A stretch of 64,000 nucleotides of DNA from Bacteroides sp. Its GTDB lineage: Bacteria > Bacteroidota > Bacteroidia > Bacteroidales > Bacteroidaceae. Shown here piece by piece: positions 20,307 through 29,584 of this stretch. The first letter of the stretch is position 1. Every line of letters begins with the position of its first letter. The translations under genes were made by a program, and so were the position numbers. The stretch covers positions 62,001-126,000 of the forward strand of contig NZ_JAQVBV010000001.1 of the NCBI RefSeq assembly GCF_028690125.1, given 5' to 3'. The notes beneath the pieces are model-generated. The model was given only the letters and a program-made list of their open reading frames with translations. It did not search any database and was not told where the DNA came from.

Positions 20307-21209
20307 CTAGGCTTCTTCCTGTGCGATTAACTCATCATAAGAAGCTATTTTTTCGGTACAAATACGGAATGTTATCTCTTTGAGTATTTCGATTCGTTCA
20401 AGCATATAGGCATATTCTTCTTTATTTACAATAAAATCTTTATTGTAACGAGCTTCAATATATGCACGACAAAGTAAATTAAAACATCGCTTTTCAAAAT
20501 CGGTATTCAAAGGAAATACTACTGCCAATTCTCTTGAATACTCTTTGATTAGGCTACCCAATTCATTCAACTTATGACTCTTAGAGCGGTAGTTTGTAAA
20601 AACAAGGCTGATAGAGTTGTAAAAGCGTTCACATGCTTGATGAAGTAAAAAAGAACCTGTTACATAATTCCCGTCATCATAAGCATTATAACCATATTTT
20701 AGATACTGATTTGCATGAGGGTAGTGTGTTTCAAACTCATCAACGGCAAACTTTTCAATCTCTTTAAACGACAGTTCGCAAGGTTTAGCCAATTTAAACT
20801 CTCCGTTGTCATATATCTTAATACCCTCTTTCACTATATCCGTAAAGAAATACTGACTGCGTTCGAGGGCTTTATTAAGTGTATCAGCATACTCTACAAT
20901 GAATTGGGGAGAAGCATGGCGACGATGAGCAAAAGTATTATGATATTTGGACGTAACTTTATCTCTCAGCCTATCTTCTACATGCTTTACGTTTGGCTTT
21001 GAAATGACCACCATAATATCTAAATCGCTCTGGTATGAGGTATGTACACCAAACTCAACTCTCTCATCCCATAAAACATAACCGCCACGGGCATAACTAC
21101 CATATAGTATAATCATATCGCACCACGACACATGGCGCTTGATAAGCTCCCGTAAGGTATTTAACTCCTCCTGAGTTCGTTTTGGTAAATGCTTTATTGA
21201 CCACTTCAT
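20307..21209 (-). CDS. Single-chain nucleotidyltransferase-HEPN protein
   Basis: This 300-residue protein joins an N-terminal minimal nucleotidyltransferase domain (GSYARG at 37-42, then SDLD with D62 and D64 as metal ligands) to a C-terminal HEPN-type helical domain (from about residue 150). The latter contains YVTGSFLLHQACERFYNSI and LLCRAYIEARYNKDF. Separate MNT and HEPN proteins form toxin-antitoxin pairs in which the MNT modifies the HEPN RNase. Fused forms are also known and some are thought to act as defence or metabolic NTases. A canonical RNase RX4-6H motif is not evident here. It is monocistronic, flanked by unrelated genes. Confidence 0.85.
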   Translation of the reverse strand: MKWSIKHLPKRTQEELNTLRELIKRHVSWCDMIILYGSYARGGYVLWDERVEFGVHTSYQSDLDIMVVISKPNVKHVEDRLRDKVTSKYHNTFAHRRHASPQFIVEYADTLNKALERSQYFFTDIVKEGIKIYDNGEFKLAKPCELSFKEIEKFAVDEFETHYPHANQYLKYGYNAYDDGNYVTGSFLLHQACERFYNSISLVFTNYRSKSHKLNELGSLIKEYSRELAVVFPLNTDFEKRCFNLLCRAYIEARYNKDFIVNKEEYAYMLERIEILKEITFRICTEKIASYDELIAQEEA

Positions 21210-21359
21210 ACGCTCTTATATCTATTTGATCACAAAGTTAATACAAATATTTGGTATTTATTGAGATATACTTCATTTCTATCTTCTTTATCCCGTGGTT
21301 TTGTTCCTCCCGTAGTTTCACTCCGATGAATGGTCTGTATGGCACTTGTGTTTCAATGT

Positions 21360-22061
21360 TTATATATACGTCCGATATCCCCTAAGTTCATTCCGCAAAG
21401 CCGTTGCATTACCATTAGTGAATTGATTCAGCAATCCCCAGAAACGTTCGCTATGATTCATTTCACGGGTATGACATAATTCATGCAAAAGTACATAATC
21501 GATCAAATGAGAAGGCAATAAAACCAGATAGTATGACAGATTTATATCCTTTCGCACCGAGCAACTTCCCCATCGCCCCTGGCTTGAATTTATTTTCACA
21601 CTGCCATAAGGAAAACCGTATTTTTTAGATAAATGTTCCAGACGGGGAGGAAGAATAATTTTTGCATTTTTTCTCAACGATTCTTCAATCACTTTATGCA
21701 GCCAATTCTGCAACCCTTCATCTGCAAAGACAGCTTGCGGAGGACAAACAATCTGCATATATCCTAATTTAGAATTAGCCATAAACTGCTCCTTCTCACC
21801 GGTAACTAAAGAGAGTTTGAAAAACTCGGCATCGATACGATAATTTAAATCTATTAACGGACGCATCAACTTCTGGCGAGAAACCCGCAGTTTGCTACGT
21901 AAATTTTCAATGGCACGTTCAACTTCCTTTATTGTCGTACCGGGAGGAACTGAAACATAAACAGCATCACTTTTTGCACGGAATACCAGACTTCTGGCAC
22001 GTGGATTAACACGTACCACCAAGACACCCAATTCATCATCTTCTATTATCGTCTCCATCAT
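21360..22061 (-). CDS. YgjP-like (DUF45) zinc metallopeptidase domain protein
   Basis: This 233-residue cytoplasmic protein has the HExxH zinc motif in LLHELCHTREMNHSERFW and the preceding family block GRWGSCSVRKDINLSYYLVLLP, both characteristic of the YgjP/DUF45 family. The third ligand is probably the H in MNHSERFW. The cellular role is poorly known; family members have been called putative metal-dependent hydrolases. Two ATG codons start the frame (22061 and 22058). It stands alone. Confidence 0.9.
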   Translation of the reverse strand: MMETIIEDDELGVLVVRVNPRARSLVFRAKSDAVYVSVPPGTTIKEVERAIENLRSKLRVSRQKLMRPLIDLNYRIDAEFFKLSLVTGEKEQFMANSKLGYMQIVCPPQAVFADEGLQNWLHKVIEESLRKNAKIILPPRLEHLSKKYGFPYGSVKINSSQGRWGSCSVRKDINLSYYLVLLPSHLIDYVLLHELCHTREMNHSERFWGLLNQFTNGNATALRNELRGYRTYI

Positions 22062-22292
22062 ACACCTCTGAACAACGATGCAAAAATAGCAAATAAAAGA
22101 AGGGGATTAATAAAAAAGCTCTCTAAAGTCGCCATTCTTTAGAAAGAATACCATAAACATATCTTTCATTCATTCTTTTCACCAAAAAGTTCCAAATCCA
22201 ATCCCATTTACTGAGCAGCAAGACCAAGCATCCAAATATGGAAACTCTTTACCCAAAGTGAATTCCTAAAAGAGTATTTTGCCGAACATACA

Positions 22293-22475
22293 ATGATGAC
22301 TCGTCATGACTTCCAGGAAATTTGCAATTTGGCATCTACCACTGCCAAAGTACACCTTGTCCGGCTGCGTAAAGATAGGAAACTGATCAACGTAGGATTG
22401 CGCAATCAATTGATATATATGCCGGTACCGGGTTATTATGGAGTATCGAAAGACGAAGAACATCCCAAATGGTGA
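22293..22475 (+). CDS. Possible small DNA-binding (winged-helix-like) protein or remnant
   Basis: This 60-residue frame starts MMTRHDFQEICNLASTTAKV and ends GYYGVSKDEEHPKW. The pattern EICNLASTTAKVHLVRLRKD resembles a helix-turn-helix followed by a basic stretch. The frame is open upstream (KLFTQSEFLKEYFAEHT) without an ATG, so the gene may be 5'-truncated. Function is not recognised. Confidence 0.4.
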   Translation: MMTRHDFQEICNLASTTAKVHLVRLRKDRKLINVGLRNQLIYMPVPGYYGVSKDEEHPKW

Positions 22476-22706
22476 GGGATATGAATGAGTAAGAAGGAAC
22501 ATTTTATCTTCTTTTTTCAACGGAACTAGTAGATATATTGCAGTTTATATTCCGGTGAAGAAGGTGAAGAGTGAATGAATGAACTTGTTGAAATATGAAT
22601 CGTCTTAATAATATAACATCAAAATCATTATTATGAAAGTAAGTACATTAGCAACATTATTAACCAAAAAGCTACATAAGCAGGACTGGAAACAGACAAT
22701 ACAAAA

Positions 22707-22731
22707 GGGCTACTGCATCACGCGGTAGCCC
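22707..22731 (+). terminator. Rho-independent terminator
   Basis: GGGCTAC at 22707-22713 pairs with GTAGCCC at 22725-22731, followed by an A/T-rich stretch. It would end a rightward transcript from the small frame near 22634, before the convergent 22851 gene. Confidence 0.65.
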
Positions 22732-22850
22732 ATTTATTTAGTTAGTTTTATTATAAAAATTTGAGAGAATTGAAAACTTCACAGTTTCGCTTTCGTTGTT
22801 GTTTTAATTAAGCACACTAACTATATTATATTTAAAGCAAATGAAAATTT

Positions 22851-23327
22851 CTATTCTTTCATAACTTTCACCTTATTGATCTTCGCAAGGCTATCAGCCA
22901 ATACTTGATCTGCTTTCGCGTCATTTGAGAAAGCGACTGAAGGTGTAGTTACTTGTTTACCAATGGTATCTGCTGCCAACACTCTACCGTCATCACCGGA
23001 GAATGAATGCTGTGCTACATTTCCTAAGGAAAGGATAATGGCTATCACAGCAGCAGCTTTGAACAAAGGGACGAAACGGCCGACTAAAGTCAAGCGTTTA
23101 GCTTTTACTACCGGAGTTTCAACCTGTGACAGAATACGGATATCAAAGTCGTCGCCCAACCCTACTTCCTGCTGAACCTGCTGATAAACAAACAAGTTCT
23201 TATAGGGAAGCAAATGAGCAGGTACTTCCTCTTTTGAAAAGAAGTCGCGTAACTGGAATTCCTCTTCTACGGAAGTTTCACATTGCCAGTATCGCTCTAA
23301 AAGCTGTTCTATATTTTTATAGTCCAT
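22851..23327 (-). CDS. Single-span membrane protein, probable anti-sigma partner
   Basis: This protein of about 158 residues is not recognised by family. An N-terminal cytoplasmic part (MDYKNIEQLLERYWQCETS, rich in acidic helices) is followed by one membrane helix (around residues 85-105, LFKAAAVIAIILSLGNVA) and a short periplasmic tail. The ATG at 23327 overlaps the 3' end of the ECF sigma gene by 11 bases, so the two are translationally coupled. In Bacteroides this sigma-overlapping position is typical of an anti-sigma or accessory protein; that role is inferred. An in-frame TTG three codons upstream is possible. Confidence 0.7.
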   Translation of the reverse strand: MDYKNIEQLLERYWQCETSVEEEFQLRDFFSKEEVPAHLLPYKNLFVYQQVQQEVGLGDDFDIRILSQVETPVVKAKRLTLVGRFVPLFKAAAVIAIILSLGNVAQHSFSGDDGRVLAADTIGKQVTTPSVAFSNDAKADQVLADSLAKINKVKVMKE

Positions 23328-23826
23328 ATTCGTCAATTTCTAAATACCTTTGTTTTACTTTTTGCCTGGCTCTGAAAAGATTCACTTTCACTTGTTCCTC
23401 TGTCAGATTCAGAAGGGTTGCAATTTTGTTATAGCTTTCACCTTCAATGTCCCTCAGTTGCATGATAAGCCTCTGTTTCTCGGGAAGTTCGTTTACCAGT
23501 CGATTAATAATGTTCATTTTCTCTTCATGAATCAACTGATCATACGGACCGTTTGCATCAGGTTCTTCCTCCATCTCCGGGGTGAGTGCTACATTTTGAG
23601 CTTCTCTTTTTTGACTACGATCTATCGCCAGATTCTTTGCCACTATCAGGCAATAGGCTTCAACCGAATCAAACTGAGACCACTCATCACGCTTGCCCCA
23701 CACTCTTATCATGGTGTCCTGAACGATATCCTCGGCTTCTGCCCTATCCAGAGTTATTCTGAGAGCCAATCTAAAGAGTTTATCTTTCAGCGGCAAAATA
23801 TCATTTCGGAAGCTGATTTCTTGCAT
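23317..23826 (-). CDS. ECF-type RNA polymerase sigma factor
   Basis: This 169-residue sigma factor has region 2 (ITLDRAEAEDIVQDTMIRVW) that binds polymerase and the -10 element, and region 4 (PEKQRLIMQLRDIEGESYNK, then an HTH with EEQVKVNLFRARQKVKQ) that binds the -35 element. It lacks region 3, as ECF factors do. It overlaps the membrane protein downstream and lies 62 bases from argB on the same strand. The regulon is unknown; no SusC-type transducer with a plug is nearby, so it is not the polysaccharide-utilisation type by context. Confidence 0.92.
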   Translation of the reverse strand: MQEISFRNDILPLKDKLFRLALRITLDRAEAEDIVQDTMIRVWGKRDEWSQFDSVEAYCLIVAKNLAIDRSQKREAQNVALTPEMEEEPDANGPYDQLIHEEKMNIINRLVNELPEKQRLIMQLRDIEGESYNKIATLLNLTEEQVKVNLFRARQKVKQRYLEIDEYGL

Positions 23827-23887
23827 CTCTATAATAATGACGGGCTAGAATATGAAAAGTTACAGGTGCCCACTACTTTTTTTTGAA

Positions 23888-24661
23888 TTATTTTTTAATT
23901 CTAGTTCCTTTGTTCTCGTTAATTGCTGATGATAAGGTAATTACCACTTCCGATACACCTGCATTAATAGCCTCAAAAGAATTTTCTAACTTTGGAATCA
24001 TACCGCCTTGGATAACGCCATCGGCAACGTATTGTTCAAATTCTGAACGAGTAATCTGAGGAATCACACTATCATCATCATTCTCATCACGCAGTACTCC
24101 TTGTTTCTCAAAACAATAAACCAACGTCACATCAAACAGGGCTGATAATGCTTTAGCAGTTTCTCCGGCAATAGTATCTGCATTGGTATTCAACATATTG
24201 CCATGACCATCATGCGTCAATGGTGCCATTACCGGCACTACACCCTTATGGATCAAATCTGATAATAACGAAGCGTCTACTTTCTCAACGTCACCTACAA
24301 AACCGTAATCCACATCTTTCACCGGGCGTTTTACCGACCGGATTACGTTCATATCTGCTCCGGTCAGTCCGAGAGCATTCATTCCAAGTGCTTGCAAACG
24401 GGCTACAATATTCTTGTTTACCAATCCGCCGTATACCATTGTCACAACTTTGAGCGTTTCCTCGTCTGTGATCCGGCGGCCATTAAGCATTTTACTTTCG
24501 ATGCCCAATTGGGCAGCAATCTTCGTAGCCGAACGACCACCACCATGAACTAATACTTTATGCCCAGCAATGCCAGCAAAATTGTCCAACAACTGACAAA
24601 GGGTAGATTCTTCTTCTACGATTTTACCACCTACTTTAATGACTGTTAGTTTCTCTCTCAT
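23888..24661 (-). CDS. argB: Acetylglutamate kinase
   Basis: This kinase of about 257 residues phosphorylates N-acetyl-(or N-succinyl-)glutamate in arginine biosynthesis. It shows KVGGKIVEE at the N-terminus, HGGGRSATK for the substrate, and IQGGMIPKLENSFEAINAG near the end. The ATG at 24661 (MREKLTVIKVGG) is chosen over an in-frame TTG two codons upstream. It follows speA on the same strand, separated by a CGGAT palindrome. Both enzymes concern arginine: one makes it and the other consumes it. Confidence 0.95.
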   Translation of the reverse strand: MREKLTVIKVGGKIVEEESTLCQLLDNFAGIAGHKVLVHGGGRSATKIAAQLGIESKMLNGRRITDEETLKVVTMVYGGLVNKNIVARLQALGMNALGLTGADMNVIRSVKRPVKDVDYGFVGDVEKVDASLLSDLIHKGVVPVMAPLTHDGHGNMLNTNADTIAGETAKALSALFDVTLVYCFEKQGVLRDENDDDSVIPQITRSEFEQYVADGVIQGGMIPKLENSFEAINAGVSEVVITLSSAINENKGTRIKK

Positions 24662-24676
24662 ATTCAATTCTTAATT

Positions 24677-24761
24677 TTAGGCACGAATTACACGGATTTC
24701 ACGGTGTCGTCGGCATAATGCAATATACTAAAACCGTGAAATCTGCGAAATCCGTGCCTAA
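24677..24761. repeat. CGGAT-type palindromic repeat between speA and argB
   Basis: The ends TTAGGCACG and CGTGCCTAA are inverted copies, and the stem continues as ATTTCACGGT pairing with ACCGTGAAAT around a loop of about 28 bases. It fills nearly the whole gap between the two genes and may form an RNA hairpin that limits read-through. Confidence 0.8.
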
Positions 24762-24764
24762 TTA

Positions 24765-26657
24765 TTATTCCAAATAAGTATATCCGTAAAGTCCCGAACG
24801 ATAATTAGAAAGGAATTCTTTTCCTTCTTCCAGAGAGATCTTGCCTTCTTTGACAGACTTTGTTACCCATGTTTCAAGAGTACGTACCAACTTCTTCGGA
24901 TTATATTGCACATAGTCCAATACTTCTGCTACCGTTTCACCATCAATGATCTGTTCGATGTTGTACCCTTTTTCATTGACCGAAACATGCACTGCATTCG
25001 TATCACCGAACAAATTGTGCATATCTCCCAGAATCTCCTGATAAGCACCCACCAAAAAGACAGCGAGATAATAAGGTTCTGATTTTTTCAGAGAATGAAC
25101 CGGCATATAATGTGCCACATTACGGGTAGAAACAAAATTAGCAATTTTACCATCAGAGTCACAGGTTATGTCCTGCAATGTAGCGGAACGTTCGGGTTTT
25201 TCATCCAACCGCTGAATTGGCATGATCGGGAATATCTGATCAATTGCCCAAGAGTCCGGAAGAGATTGAAACAACGAGAAATTACAGAAATATTTATCAG
25301 CCAACAGCTTAGACAATCCCCGGAATTCATCCGGTGCATGTTTCAAGCCCTCAGCAATCTGATTGATCTCCCGTGTTATCGACCAATATAAACGTTCAAT
25401 TTGTGCACGGGTCTTTAAATCTACAATTCCATGACTGAACAGATCAAGTGCTTCCTCACGAATCTGCTGAGCATCATGCCATGCTTCCAGCATTTTATTT
25501 TGATTTAATGTATCCCAAATGTTATATAGTTCTTGCACCAACTCATGAGCATCTTCTGCGATCACTTCCTCATCATCCCATTCGGGTAAAGTAGCCGTTT
25601 CCAACACCTCAAAGATAAGCACAGAGTGATGTGCAGTCAATGCCCGTCCACTTTCTGTTATAATATTCGGATGCGGAATGTTATTTTTATCGCTGACATC
25701 TACTATGGTAGAAATAGAGTCATTCACATACTCCTGAATAGAATAATTCACACTACCGCCGTTGTCAGACGAACGGGTTCCGTCATAATCTACCCCAAGT
25801 CCACCACCGATATCTACAAATTCTACTTTAAACCCCATTGCGTGAAGTTGCACATAGAATTGAGAGGCTTCACGCAAGGCAGTTTTAATGCGACGTATCT
25901 TAGTAATCTGGCTACCGATATGGAAATGAATCAATTTGAGACAATCCTTCAAACCTTTGTTCTCCATATAATCAAGTGCTTCAAGAAGCTCACTGGAAGT
26001 TAAGCCGAACTTACTGGCATCGCCTCCGGACTCTTCCCATTTTCCACTGCCTGAAGAAGCCAGCTTAATACGAATGCCAATATTTGGCAGCACATTCAAT
26101 TGCTTCGCCATCTTGGCAATCAATTTCAGTTCATTCATTTTCTCTACTACCAAGAAAATACGCTTTCCCATCTTCTGAGCAAGCAGGGCTAACTCAATAT
26201 AGCTTTCGTCTTTATAACCGTTGCAGACGATCAATGAGTCAGAGTCCGTATTGACGGCAATCACAGCATGTAATTCCGGTTTGGAACCGGCCTCCAGTCC
26301 GAGATTGAATTTCTTTCCGTGGCTGATAATTTCTTCTACCACAGGACGCATCTGGTTTACCTTAATCGGATAGATGATAAAGTTTTCGGCTTTATAATCG
26401 TATTCTTCCGCCGCTTGCTTAAAGCAGGAAGACATTTTCTCAATACGGTTGTCAAGAATATCCGGAAAACGCACCAGCATAGGGGCGGTCACATCACGTA
26501 GTTGCAGTTCATCGACCAACTCTTTCAGATCGACAGCTACTCCGTCTTTACGCGGTGTAACAACAACATGACCATTGTCATTAATACTAAAGTACGAAGT
26601 ACCCCAACCTGTAATGTTGTAGAGTTCCTCAGAATCTTCAATACGCCACTTTCTCAT
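24765..26657 (-). CDS. speA: Biosynthetic arginine decarboxylase
   Basis: This 630-residue PLP enzyme converts arginine to agmatine for spermidine synthesis. The PLP lysine lies in IYPIKVNQMRPV, followed by the alanine-racemase-like barrel (FHIGSQITKIR; FVDIGGGLGVDYDG) and C-terminal sheet domain. The frame is open 14 codons further upstream, but a -7 element (TATTTTTG on the minus strand, 26697-26704) sits at the longer start. The ATG at 26657 (MRKWRIEDSEELYN) is therefore preferred, matching the usual length. Confidence 0.95.
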   Translation of the reverse strand: MRKWRIEDSEELYNITGWGTSYFSINDNGHVVVTPRKDGVAVDLKELVDELQLRDVTAPMLVRFPDILDNRIEKMSSCFKQAAEEYDYKAENFIIYPIKVNQMRPVVEEIISHGKKFNLGLEAGSKPELHAVIAVNTDSDSLIVCNGYKDESYIELALLAQKMGKRIFLVVEKMNELKLIAKMAKQLNVLPNIGIRIKLASSGSGKWEESGGDASKFGLTSSELLEALDYMENKGLKDCLKLIHFHIGSQITKIRRIKTALREASQFYVQLHAMGFKVEFVDIGGGLGVDYDGTRSSDNGGSVNYSIQEYVNDSISTIVDVSDKNNIPHPNIITESGRALTAHHSVLIFEVLETATLPEWDDEEVIAEDAHELVQELYNIWDTLNQNKMLEAWHDAQQIREEALDLFSHGIVDLKTRAQIERLYWSITREINQIAEGLKHAPDEFRGLSKLLADKYFCNFSLFQSLPDSWAIDQIFPIMPIQRLDEKPERSATLQDITCDSDGKIANFVSTRNVAHYMPVHSLKKSEPYYLAVFLVGAYQEILGDMHNLFGDTNAVHVSVNEKGYNIEQIIDGETVAEVLDYVQYNPKKLVRTLETWVTKSVKEGKISLEEGKEFLSNYRSGLYGYTYLE

Positions 26658-26696
26658 TTTTCTGTTATTCAGTGTTTTTAGTAAATAATTGGATGG

Positions 26697-26704
26697 CAAA
26701 AATA
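26697..26704 (-). promoter_or_regulatory. -7 element upstream of speA
   Basis: TATTTTTG on the minus strand matches TAnnTTTG and lies 40 bases before the chosen speA start. It argues against the longer open frame being translated. Confidence 0.45.
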
Positions 26705-26727
26705 CAGATTTATCTACAGGCTGCCAA

Positions 26728-27798
26728 TTAATTGGATATTATTTCTTTCAATCGGTCCATATATCCACTATTTGCATTACGAGCATCATACTGTGACGCT
26801 AATTCTTGTGCCTGACCATAAAAACAATCCCTTAATTCATTGACATTATATACTCCTTGCGGAGAATACAGCGGAAACTCCTCAGGCAAAGTCAAATTGA
26901 CTTCCGGGCGAGTCTCGTATTTCAAAGCTTCCACCATATCGCATGAGAAGCGATATTTTTTTAAATGATTGGTATGCAGACTCCAACCGATACAGCGTTC
27001 GGCATATTCCCATCCTCTTTCAGGATTTGTCATGAAGTAATAGGCAATAAATAATCCCAAATAGAGCAACATATATTCATTCTTCTCCCTGCCTGTCAGC
27101 CCTTCTTCCGCGCGTGCACACATATCGGCAGCAATCTCCGGTTTCCCTGCTTTCTGGGCATAATAAGCGAGTTTAAGATAAGTACGCAGATTGGCTTCAT
27201 AACAGGAAATCTGTTTGCTTATCAAGGGCTGTGCACGATTGTAAGCCTCTTCAAACTCACCTTTTTCAAGATAATAGTCCAACATAAAATTCAATTCACA
27301 AGCTTCACAGGACTGGTCGTCTATCTTTTCCGCCAACATTTTATCGATATATTGCTTGGCCGGACCGTACTGTCGCATTCTGGTGTATTCTACTGACCAA
27401 CGGTGATAATAGCTCCGCAACGAATACCCATTCCTTAAAATGCGAGTCTTATAGTCTTCTCCTACAGCTTTAATCTGTTCCATAGGGATATCCGGCAAAT
27501 CAAATGTACAAGCCCATATCCATTTATATTTCCACAGCAAATCATCTTCATTTATAATATCTTTATGATTCTCATAATCATCCAGAATTTTTGAAAAGAC
27601 AGAGATTTCTTCCACATCAGCAGAAAGTAGATTCAATTCATAAATTAAGTCCAACCTCATTTCTACTGCCCATGCTACATCTTCGTTATCATCTGCAATC
27701 CGGATAGCTTCTTTCAACAAGTTTGCTTTTTCACGTGGATGCAAATTCTGGTTTTGTGCTTTCAAAAGCAATTTCTGTATTTCAAGAGTGTACCTCAT
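26728..27798 (-). CDS. TPR-like helical protein, partner of Hsp90-type ATPase
   Basis: This protein of about 356 residues is all-helical, with tetratricopeptide-like pairs (for example EEAYNRAQPLISKQISCYEA, KLAYYAQKAGKPEIAADMC), and has no signal peptide or membrane segment. It is the last gene of a three-gene operon and begins 12 bases after the Hsp90-type gene. A TTG start at 27813 would overlap its stop codon. TPR proteins often bind Hsp90 proteins in eukaryotes; a similar partnership is inferred here from position and fold. No enzyme motif was seen. Confidence 0.75.
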   Translation of the reverse strand: MRYTLEIQKLLLKAQNQNLHPREKANLLKEAIRIADDNEDVAWAVEMRLDLIYELNLLSADVEEISVFSKILDDYENHKDIINEDDLLWKYKWIWACTFDLPDIPMEQIKAVGEDYKTRILRNGYSLRSYYHRWSVEYTRMRQYGPAKQYIDKMLAEKIDDQSCEACELNFMLDYYLEKGEFEEAYNRAQPLISKQISCYEANLRTYLKLAYYAQKAGKPEIAADMCARAEEGLTGREKNEYMLLYLGLFIAYYFMTNPERGWEYAERCIGWSLHTNHLKKYRFSCDMVEALKYETRPEVNLTLPEEFPLYSPQGVYNVNELRDCFYGQAQELASQYDARNANSGYMDRLKEIISN

Positions 27799-27809
27799 CA
27801 ATCCATTCT

Positions 27810-29576
27810 TCAATTTAGAAAGTTTATAAAATCATTCATTTTCGCAGTCATCAATTCACAAAGCGAATGGTTAAAAAGCTCCATTTCCTCACTGTTTACA
27901 GTATACTTGCCTTGAAAAAGAGATTGTACATATAATATATGCACTATCTGCCGGAACAGCTTATTATCATCCTGTATCTTCAATAGTGTCTGTACCATCT
28001 CATTATCAGCATTAAAGGTCAGAGTGGGTGGAAGTTGTTTTCCTGCATTAACTGCACCCAAGACCGCAGTCAAAGGGTTATTGGCAGATTTGGCGGTACT
28101 ATCTTTCTCTTCAGTAACAAATATCACCGGAGTGTCTACCGGAGTGAAATGTCTGAGACAACAGATACACCCAAAACGTTTCAGCAATTCATTTGTTTTA
28201 GCCTCAAATGTCCGGTATTCCTTATTCGCTTCCACCTCACCGAACTGTTCCAACAATCGCGAAGGAGAAATCTCGTCCAACGTCAGCTCCGGATATAAGC
28301 GAACATATTTTTTTAGCAATGTTTCATCAAAGGTATAAGCTGCATTCACAACTAACCAGCCCTGCGCCCCTGCTATCCGCCGCACTTGTCGGAAGTCCTC
28401 CAGATTTCGTGTATAGTATATTACGTTACTAGCCGAACAGATATTCCCAAAGCTACGCATTCCCTTATTCGTCTCAAAAGGAAGATACTCCATAAAGAGA
28501 CGGAGCAGTTCATTATCTTCTGAAGCAATGGCTTTAATATGGAAATGATGGACTTCCAACATTTTATTAAACATAGGACGGTCATTCTGAATCAATCCAC
28601 GCAGATAATTTTTGATGGTTATTCCTATTTCTTTCCGGGCATCTTTTAAGACGTCGTTACTTACAAAAGATTCTCGTGAGGCTGTAGACAGTAATCCGTC
28701 CGCATTGATCAAACAACGGATGAAGAATGCCCATGATGGGAGAAGATTACAATCGTCTTCGCTCAATAACATCCGTTTGAGATATACCTTGTGAGAATTA
28801 CGCACGGAAAACTGAGTCCGGAAAGGTAAGACATACAGTACTCCATCTACTTTTCCGCTTTCAGTATGGACACGAAACACATCTAAAGCAGATGACTGAA
28901 AGACTTTTGCACCATGATCAAGCAGTTCCTTACAGGTCGCTTTGGAATCTAGCCATATGGGATAAGGTGTATTTATCAACTCTTCTTCTGCCTGACGATG
29001 CAAATAAATAGGATAAGGCAATACTTCACCATAATTGATTAATATCTTTTTAAAGGTTTCGTATTCAAAAAGATGTGTCCACTCATTTTTAGGGTGCAAA
29101 ATAACGCGTGAACCCATTGCAATACCTTCATCCGGAAGAGTCATTTGATACGTACCATCGACTTTACCACACCAGCAAACAGGTTTACCTCCCATTGCAG
29201 AATGGCTCTCTACCTTGATTTCGTTTGTTACAACAAAACAAGATAGCAGGCCAATGCCAAATCTTCCGATATAATCATCCGCATCAGGTGTATCACGTTT
29301 CGAACTCTCACCAATCACAGTGAGGAAACGGTATACTTCTTCTTCTTTCAGTCCGATACCATTATCCTGAAACACTGCTGTTCCATCTTCTTGAAGAAAA
29401 ACATCAATACGTCCGTCATAATTCTCGTCAATATTGCGTAAAGCTGTAATAGCATCGACACAATTTTGCAGCAGTTCACGGACAAAAGTATTCGGATTGC
29501 TGTAAATATGTTCTGACAACAGAGCAATCATTCCTTTAAGATTGACCTGAAACAGATTATTTCCTTCTTTGTCCAT
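27810..29576 (-). CDS. Divergent Hsp90-family ATPase (HtpG-like, short form)
   Basis: This 588-residue protein has a GHKL ATPase N-domain with E34, N38 and D41 in RELLQNCVDA, the DNGIG motif at 71-75, and the lid glycines GRFGIG at 104-109. A Hsp90 middle domain follows (VLPFRTQFSVRNSHKVYLKR at 249-268 and STASRESF with R301 at the catalytic-loop arginine position). E. coli HtpG has the equivalent E34 and N38. The C-terminal about 120 residues do not resemble the HtpG dimerisation domain. It is flanked by a Sel1-repeat gene (8 bases upstream) and a TPR-like gene downstream. It is not the housekeeping htpG, which is longer. Confidence 0.88.
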   Translation of the reverse strand: MDKEGNNLFQVNLKGMIALLSEHIYSNPNTFVRELLQNCVDAITALRNIDENYDGRIDVFLQEDGTAVFQDNGIGLKEEEVYRFLTVIGESSKRDTPDADDYIGRFGIGLLSCFVVTNEIKVESHSAMGGKPVCWCGKVDGTYQMTLPDEGIAMGSRVILHPKNEWTHLFEYETFKKILINYGEVLPYPIYLHRQAEEELINTPYPIWLDSKATCKELLDHGAKVFQSSALDVFRVHTESGKVDGVLYVLPFRTQFSVRNSHKVYLKRMLLSEDDCNLLPSWAFFIRCLINADGLLSTASRESFVSNDVLKDARKEIGITIKNYLRGLIQNDRPMFNKMLEVHHFHIKAIASEDNELLRLFMEYLPFETNKGMRSFGNICSASNVIYYTRNLEDFRQVRRIAGAQGWLVVNAAYTFDETLLKKYVRLYPELTLDEISPSRLLEQFGEVEANKEYRTFEAKTNELLKRFGCICCLRHFTPVDTPVIFVTEEKDSTAKSANNPLTAVLGAVNAGKQLPPTLTFNADNEMVQTLLKIQDDNKLFRQIVHILYVQSLFQGKYTVNSEEMELFNHSLCELMTAKMNDFINFLN

Positions 29577-29584
29577 ACATTCTG

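Larger units (their letters stand above)
22062..22850. other. Intergenic with small fragments and one terminator
   Basis: This 790-base stretch holds a 60-codon frame at 22293-22475 (annotated separately) and a 32-codon frame starting near 22634 (MKVSTLATLLTKKLHKQDW) that ends inside a rho-independent terminator. No full-length gene is evident. It may hold remnants of a small accessory region. Confidence 0.5.
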
